Both the position numbers and the translations under genes were made by a program. Positions 1 to 5,541 of a stretch of DNA of 5,541 bases are shown piece after piece (the first letter of the stretch is position 1; each line of letters begins with the position of its first letter). The notes beneath the pieces were generated by a model that saw nothing but the letters and a program-made list of their open reading frames with translations, did not search any database and was not told the origin of the DNA. The stretch lies in assembly GCA_002315745.1 (NCBI GenBank), contig DCID01000003.1, positions 41,415 to 46,955 on the forward strand, read 5' to 3'. Source of the stretch: Bacteroidales bacterium UBA1735. Its GTDB lineage: Bacteria > Bacteroidota > Bacteroidia > Bacteroidales > Paludibacteraceae.

Positions 1-2047
<2,047 letters not shown>

Positions 2048-2072
<25 letters not shown>

Positions 2073-2114
2073 TACATTATGTACTATTTAGTTATGTACT
2101 ATGTACTATTGATT
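2048..2114. repeat. ATGTACT heptamer repeats across the uvrB start region
   Basis: ATGTACT occurs at 2048-2054, 2079-2085, 2094-2100 and 2101-2107, the last two in direct tandem and followed by the related ATTGATT at 2108-2114. The first copy lies inside uvrB codons; the others fill most of the gap between the glycosyltransferase stop and the uvrB GTG start. As read on the uvrB strand (AGTACAT units) the spacer has no Shine-Dalgarno and no TAnnTTTG box, so I see no separate uvrB promoter here. Confidence 0.7.
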
Positions 2115-2125
2115 TAGAAATTGAG

Positions 2126-3553
2126 TTATTTGGTCATTCTAGATAGTATTTCCAGGGTGCGGAGGCGGTCTTTGTACCAGTTATTACGGTTCATGGTGAC
2201 GATGTCACAGTTGGCGTCGGAGTTATCGTCCCAACGACGGCAGTTATAGAGGACATCGTAGATGCGACCCAATTTATATTCGCGCGTGAGGCGCAAGCCG
2301 ACAGCATAGTCTTCGCCGTACTTGGTGGTAGGGAAATTGATTTCGCGTAAGATAGGCGTATAGAAGCCACGGGGAGCGCCTAAACCGTTGATACGAAGTG
2401 CATTGTTCATGCCATTCTCAGGAGTCCATTCGCGGTGATCAATCTTACCGGGAGGCAGTGGGTTTCCATCGATGTCGGTGAGTTGGTACGAGCCCACCAC
2501 CATGGCGCATTGCTCGGCGATGAAAGTATCGATGAATCGCTGAACCGTATGTTCGTCGAAGTAGGTGTCGTCACTATCGAGTTGGATAGCAAAGATGCCA
2601 CACTGAGGGTGATGCAAGGCAGCGTTCCAGTTGCCGCCAATGGCGTGCCAAGAGGGGTCTTGGGGGATGTAAATTAAAGCCCCTTTCCCGTCGCTTTGCG
2701 ACACCCTTTCCCCGTTAGGGGCAAGGGATTTCTGGATATCCTTAATGACATCGATGGTGCCGTCGGTAGAGTTGTCGTCCACGACGATGACGTTGTAGGT
2801 ATAAGGGGCACGCACCTGCTGCGAGAGAGCAGAACGGATAGCGTCACCGATGGTGCGCACACGGTTGCGGCAAGGGATGATGACCGAGGCGGTCGGTACA
2901 GCCCCTTCCGTAGGTTTCCCCCTAAAGGGGCAACCTTCTATGTTGATGTTTTTCAAACATTCGTAGTTAATGAATCCGCCGATGGCACGGAGGTGGGCAG
3001 TGACGGCGGCTTCCATCTCGATCTGGACAGCGCGGTTAGCCGGATTGACGTAGTCAAAGAGTTTATCTCCGGACTTACGGGTATCGGTCTCGACCTCGTA
3101 ATAGAGGAACTCGGGTATATGCACAAAACGAATATCCTGTGTACCATGCAGGCGACTGACACGCAGACGCAGGTCGTAGAAACCGGCATACTCGTAGTCG
3201 GTATCCATCTGAGCGACAGCGGCTTGGAAAGCCTCCGTGCGCCAGAGCGTGATCGCACCAAAATCGAAGTCATCCCGAAGGGCACCGAGTTGGTAATCAA
3301 TGACGGGGGCTTCCACTTTTAGAACTTTTTCAACACCTTGAACTTCTTCAACAGCCGTTTCTGTGAAACGATCGGCATAGACCATGTCGGCGCGGGTGTC
3401 GGTCGCTATTTGGAGCATACGCTCCTGGGCGTAATCGACCCAACGGATCTGAGGTTTGAGTGACAAGAAGAAGTAAGGCTCTGTCACTTGTGCAGCGATG
3501 TCACGCAAGGCTTGGGTTGGGCACAGGCGGCCGGGGATATGAAAGATCTGCAT
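2126..3553 (-). CDS. Family 2 glycosyltransferase with repeat-derived inserts
   Basis: A 475-residue, probably cytoplasmic glycosyltransferase with no signal peptide or membrane segment. The C-terminal half is a GT-A (GT2) domain: ASVIIPCRNR (222-231), VVDDNSTDGT (257-266) for the nucleotide-sugar site, and QLDSDD (324-329) as the DXD-type metal site, followed by the conserved NALRINGLGAPRGFYTP and YGEDYAVGLR segments. Residues about 20-180 (EPYFFLSLKP, ERMLQIATDTRADMVYADR, VIDYQ, LRDDFDFG) resemble the same fold in reduced form, so this may be a tandem GT-like protein. Donor and acceptor cannot be told. The ATG at 3553 is the only start after an in-frame TAA eight codon positions or fewer upstream, and a good Bacteroidota promoter lies just before it. 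Three stretches look inserted: 68-82 (V-x-x tripeptide repeat), 206-218 and 276-293 (palindromic elements). The frame is intact and the catalytic motifs are kept, so it is likely functional. Confidence 0.9.
   Translation of the reverse strand: MQIFHIPGRLCPTQALRDIAAQVTEPYFFLSLKPQIRWVDYAQERMLQIATDTRADMVYADRFTETAVEEVQGVEKVLKVEAPVIDYQLGALRDDFDFGAITLWRTEAFQAAVAQMDTDYEYAGFYDLRLRVSRLHGTQDIRFVHIPEFLYYEVETDTRKSGDKLFDYVNPANRAVQIEMEAAVTAHLRAIGGFINYECLKNINIEGCPFRGKPTEGAVPTASVIIPCRNRVRTIGDAIRSALSQQVRAPYTYNVIVVDDNSTDGTIDVIKDIQKSLAPNGERVSQSDGKGALIYIPQDPSWHAIGGNWNAALHHPQCGIFAIQLDSDDTYFDEHTVQRFIDTFIAEQCAMVVGSYQLTDIDGNPLPPGKIDHREWTPENGMNNALRINGLGAPRGFYTPILREINFPTTKYGEDYAVGLRLTREYKLGRIYDVLYNCRRWDDNSDANCDIVTMNRNNWYKDRLRTLEILSRMTK
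2678..2727. repeat. Palindromic element, 50-bp variant, inside the glycosyltransferase gene
   Basis: On the plus strand it starts AGCCCCTT and ends in a hairpin: CCCTT (2704-2708), T, CCCC, loop GTTA, GGGG, C, AAGGG (2723-2727). It also carries an extra perfect inner hairpin, GTCGC-TTT-GCGAC (2690-2702), absent from the other two copies. On the gene strand it encodes SLAPNGERVSQSDGKGAL (276-293), between a GT-A helix and the next strand, where relatives as I recall them have a short turn. No target-site duplication is evident. Confidence 0.75.
2900..2937. repeat. Palindromic element, 38-bp copy, inside the glycosyltransferase gene
   Basis: On the plus strand it begins AGCCCCTTCCGTAGG and continues into GGTT (2913-2916), T, CCCC, loop CTAAA, GGGG (2927-2930), C, AACC (2932-2935). 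It is nearly identical to 4836-4873, differing only by one G, the loop and one base of spacing. On the gene strand it encodes EGCPFRGKPTEGA, residues 206-218, exactly in the linker between the N-terminal region and the catalytic GT-A domain. Confidence 0.85.
3311..3352. repeat. 9-bp tandem array coding V-x-x tripeptides
   Basis: On the glycosyltransferase strand the units are GTTGAAGAA, GTTCAAGGT, GTTGAAAAA, GTTCTAAAA and a partial GTGGAA. They encode VEE VQG VEK VLK VE (residues 68-81). The stretch is more AT-rich than its surroundings and lies between the conserved VYADR and VIDYQ segments. Because the period is a multiple of three, unit gain or loss would keep the frame. Confidence 0.6.
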
Positions 3554-3582
3554 AGTTTCTTATTTTTAACAAAAATAGGGTG

Positions 3583-3614
3583 CAAAGGTACAACAATTTT
3601 TGCAAATTCACAAA
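3583..3614 (-). promoter_or_regulatory. Bacteroidota-type promoter for the glycosyltransferase (and perhaps uvrB)
   Basis: Reading the minus strand, TTTG (3614-3611) is followed by exactly 20 bp and then TACCTTTG (3590-3583), a full match to the Bacteroides -33/-7 form TTTG...TAnnTTTG. Transcription would begin a few bases below 3583, leaving a leader of about 25 nt before the ATG at 3553. No Shine-Dalgarno is present, as is common in this phylum. Confidence 0.75.
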
Positions 3615-3625
3615 TAATATTTGCA
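3601..3625. promoter_or_regulatory. Possible operator: inverted repeat between divergent promoters
   Basis: TGCAAAT (3601-3607) and ATTTGCA (3619-3625) form an inverted repeat with an 11-bp spacer. It covers the -33 boxes of both divergent promoters, a position that would suit a repressor acting on both. In AT-rich DNA a 7-bp pair could arise by chance, and ATTTGCA partly coincides with the nadC -33 box, so this is a weak call. Confidence 0.3.
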
Positions 3626-3651
3626 TAATTCGAAAAAAAGTAGTATTTTTG
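3620..3651 (+). promoter_or_regulatory. Bacteroidota-type promoter for nadC
   Basis: TTTG (3620-3623), a 20-bp spacer and TATTTTTG (3644-3651) match the TTTG...TAnnTTTG promoter form. The start point would be about 3656-3659, giving a leader of roughly 15 nt before the nadC ATG. Its -33 box lies only 5 bp from the -33 box of the divergent promoter, so both promoters share one short control region. Confidence 0.72.
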
Positions 3652-3672
3652 CAGCCAAATAGTGTATAGAAT

Positions 3673-4530
3673 ATGAATACAGAAGATTTAAAGGAGTTGA
3701 TTGCTGTCTGGTTTCACGAGGATATTCGTGAGGGCGATCACACATCATTGAGTTGTATTCCGCCCACTCAGATGGGCTGTCAGCAACTCATCGTCAAAGA
3801 ACAGGGTATCATCGCAGGTATCGAAGTAGCGAAGCAGATCATTGCCTATTTTGACCCTGAATGTCGCGTCGAGCAGTTCTTGCACGATGGCGACGAGGTG
3901 CGCCCCGGCGATATTGCATTTAAGGTCTATGGCAAGGAACTGAGCCTGCTGCAAATCGAGCGTACGATGCTCAATATCATGCAGCGTATGTCGGGCGTAG
4001 CCACGACGGCACACACCTATCAGAGCCGTATTGCAGACACGAAATGCCATGTGCTCGATACCCGTAAGACAACGCCCGGATTGAGGTACTTGGAGAAAGA
4101 GGCAGTGAAGATAGGCGGTGGTATGAACCACCGTATCGGGCTCTTTGACATGATCCTGCTCAAAGATAACCACGTCGATTTCGCAGGCGGTATCACCAAC
4201 GCGCTCACGCGTGCACACGACTACTGCATCGCGAACAATAAGCCGCTACGCATTGAGATCGAGGTGCGCAACGAGGACGAGATACGCGAAGCCATCGCAA
4301 CCGATATACCGGATCGTATCATGCTCGATAACTTCACGCCCGAGCGCACTAAGACGGCGGTGGAACTCATTCGCAGCCTGTCGAAACGCTATATCGAGAT
4401 CGAGTCCAGCGGTGGCATCACCTTAGAGACGATACACGACTACGCCGTTTGCGGGGTGGACTTCGTGTCCGTAGGGGCGTTGACGCATAGCGTTAAGTCG
4501 CTGGATATGAGTTTCAAGGCGGTCAAATAG
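3673..4530 (+). CDS. nadC: Quinolinate phosphoribosyltransferase (decarboxylating)
   Basis: NadC (EC 2.4.2.19) converts quinolinate and PRPP to nicotinate mononucleotide, CO2 and pyrophosphate in de novo NAD synthesis in the cytoplasm. All 285 residues align with the usual family length. Visible motifs: EDIREGDHTS (16-25), ERTMLN (96-101), DTRKTTPGLR (129-138), the substrate-binding GGGMNHRIGLFD (148-159) with KDNH (164-167), the acidic EIEVRN (195-200), MLDNF (217-221), ESSGGI (234-239) and VDFVSVGALTHS (252-263). The ATG at 3673 fits the family N-terminus and lies just downstream of a strong promoter match. Its stop shares a base with the GTG of the next gene (TAGTG), suggesting coupled translation. 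nadA and nadB are not in the window. It is the only gene here without repeat-derived inserts. Confidence 0.98.
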   Translation: MNTEDLKELIAVWFHEDIREGDHTSLSCIPPTQMGCQQLIVKEQGIIAGIEVAKQIIAYFDPECRVEQFLHDGDEVRPGDIAFKVYGKELSLLQIERTMLNIMQRMSGVATTAHTYQSRIADTKCHVLDTRKTTPGLRYLEKEAVKIGGGMNHRIGLFDMILLKDNHVDFAGGITNALTRAHDYCIANNKPLRIEIEVRNEDEIREAIATDIPDRIMLDNFTPERTKTAVELIRSLSKRYIEIESSGGITLETIHDYAVCGVDFVSVGALTHSVKSLDMSFKAVK

Positions 4531-5541
4531 TGTTCATCAAAGTCGGTATATTAACGGCACCACATATCGAGTGGGAAAAGACGGAGGACGGGTTTGTCAT
4601 CCATCATGTTCGTATCGGTATAGGTTTTCACTGGGACAGGGAGGAAGATCAGACGTTCCAAGGCGAGTTAACTATTCTGCATAACGCCGACGGCACAGAG
4701 ACGGCGGTGAATACCATCGATATCGAAGACTATCTCTGCTCCGTCATCTCGTCTGAGATGAACGCCAATGCGCCTATGGAGTTACTCAAAGCGCATGCTG
4801 TTATCTCCCGCAGTTGGGCGATGAGGGCGATTGAAAGCCCCTTCCGTAGGGTTTCCCCGTTAGGGGCAACCTTTTCTTTCGAGAGTAATGGGCATGTGGG
4901 GTTTGATGTGTGCGCCGATGACCACTGTCAGCGGTACGAGGGCATACGGCGGATGAATGCCCGTGCGGTAGAGGCTGTTAGGGCGACGGCGGGACAAGTA
5001 CTCATGTATGAGGGACAGATATGCGACTGCCGTTTCCATAAGTGCTGCGGAGGGCGTACGGAGGAGTTTGAGACATGTTGGGAGGATGTGCATGTACCCT
5101 ATCTGGAGTCGGTGGAGTGCACGTATTGTGGGAGTGCACGGTTAGGGATGCACGATGCGCTGAATGACTATGATCTGGAGACGAAGGATTTTCACGACTG
5201 GACGGTGCACTATACGCGCGAAGAGTTATCCGCTATCGTGGCGGAGAAGACGGGGGTCGATTGGGGAGAGATAATCGATCTGATACCGCTTAAACGGGGC
5301 AAGTCGGGGCGTATCTATGCGCTAGAGGTGGTCGGAACGAAGCGGCGTGAGGTGATTGGTAAGGAGTTGAAGATTAGAAGGATGCTGTCGAGGAGTTGTT
5401 TGTACTCATCGTGGTTCGAGGTGGTGAAGACGGGAGATGGGTTTGAACTCCATGGGCATGGCTGGGGGCATGGTGTGGGGCTGTGCCAGATAGGGGCGAC
5501 GGTGATGGCAGCCGAGGGGGCAGGGTATCGGGAGATACTAG
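4530..5541 (+). CDS. SpoIID/LytB-domain protein, C-terminus cut by window edge
   Basis: The SpoIID/LytB family includes the SpoIID lytic transglycosylase, which cleaves denuded peptidoglycan strands, and the LytB amidase enhancer. The 337 visible codons show DIEDYLCSVISSEM (64-77), in which E76 matches the proposed SpoIID catalytic Glu, then LLKAHAVISRSWA (85-97), CADDHCQRY (128-136), FHKCCGGRTEEF (169-180), PYLESV, and GHGWGHGVGLCQIGA (328 region onward) near the cut end. H122, C128, H132 and C133 could form the zinc site known in clostridial SpoIID; this is an inference. No signal peptide is seen at the GTG start, so export is uncertain. GTG at 4530 is the only reasonable start after the in-frame TAA at 4494-4496, and it overlaps the nadC stop by one base. 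Residues about 102-114 are encoded by a palindromic repeat. Later codons are G-rich (GGG, CGG, AGG), unlike nadC. Confidence 0.92.
   Translation, partial: MFIKVGILTAPHIEWEKTEDGFVIHHVRIGIGFHWDREEDQTFQGELTILHNADGTETAVNTIDIEDYLCSVISSEMNANAPMELLKAHAVISRSWAMRAIESPFRRVSPLGATFSFESNGHVGFDVCADDHCQRYEGIRRMNARAVEAVRATAGQVLMYEGQICDCRFHKCCGGRTEEFETCWEDVHVPYLESVECTYCGSARLGMHDALNDYDLETKDFHDWTVHYTREELSAIVAEKTGVDWGEIIDLIPLKRGKSGRIYALEVVGTKRREVIGKELKIRRMLSRSCLYSSWFEVVKTGDGFELHGHGWGHGVGLCQIGATVMAAEGAGYREIL
4836..4873. repeat. Palindromic element, 38-bp copy, inside the SpoIID-like gene
   Basis: It begins AGCCCCTTCCGTAGG and forms the hairpin GGTT (4850-4853), T, CCCC, loop GTTA, GGGG (4863-4866), C, AACC (4868-4871). 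It is a near copy of 2900-2937, in the same orientation on the plus strand but the opposite orientation relative to its gene. It encodes SPFRRVSPLGATF in a loop between the RSWAMRAI helix and the FDVCADDHC segment, where the family is variable. On the transcribed strand the hairpin is followed by TTTTCTTT. Confidence 0.85.

Noticed and set aside
2900..2937. Intrinsic terminator in the glycosyltransferase gene
   Set aside because: The hairpin is not followed by a T tract on the gene strand and it lies mid-gene with an intact reading frame on both sides.
2435..3322. Open frame of 208 codons on the plus strand at 2696-3322, and a smaller one at 2435-2677
   Set aside because: Antisense shadows of the glycosyltransferase; no start signal and no recognisable protein motif.
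3745..4218. 157-codon open frame on the minus strand
   Set aside because: Antisense to nadC, whose motifs are continuous; a shadow frame.
2678..4873. CRISPR-like repeats
   Set aside because: Only three copies, hundreds to thousands of bases apart, inside coding genes, with no regular spacers and no cas genes.
4860..5093. 77-codon open frame on the minus strand
   Set aside because: Antisense to the SpoIID-like gene and starts inside its most conserved part.

Overview
The window looks like a chromosomal segment of a Bacteroidota (Bacteroidales-like) bacterium of roughly balanced GC. The evidence is two promoters of the Bacteroides form (TTTG, about 20 bp, TAnnTTTG) in the only sizeable intergenic region, the lack of Shine-Dalgarno sequences before every start, and proteins that most resemble Bacteroidota versions as far as I can judge from memory. 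No database search was possible.

Layout: two units diverge from the AT-rich region at 3554-3672. Leftward (minus strand) are a family 2 glycosyltransferase (3553-2126) and then, after 53 bp, uvrB (2072 to beyond the left edge). Rightward (plus strand) are nadC (3673-4530) and, overlapping it by one base (TAGTG), a SpoIID/LytB-domain gene that runs off the right edge. There are no RNA genes, CRISPR arrays, insertion sequences or prophage genes. The two edge genes, uvrB and spoIID-like, are cut by the window and not visibly broken.

The genes are ordinary: DNA repair, NAD synthesis, a glycan-related transferase and a peptidoglycan-related protein. The interest lies in small repeat elements threaded through the coding sequence. 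Three copies of a palindromic element (38, 38 and 50 bp) lie in frame in the glycosyltransferase (two) and the SpoIID-like gene (one). Their hairpin is kept by compensatory changes: GGTT/AACC in two copies becomes CCCTT/AAGGG in the third, around a constant CCCC/GGGG stem and a constant T/C mismatch. A different palindrome lies in frame in uvrB just before the helicase SATP motif. A uvrB loop is made of adjacent degenerate 8-bp and 7-bp tandem arrays, the glycosyltransferase has a 9-bp array, and a 7-bp array sits at the uvrB start. All fall in loops or linkers expected to tolerate change; nadC, a compact enzyme, has none. I read this as a genome in which short repeats spread into genes and survive as translated inserts. 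The function of the repeats, if any, is unknown.
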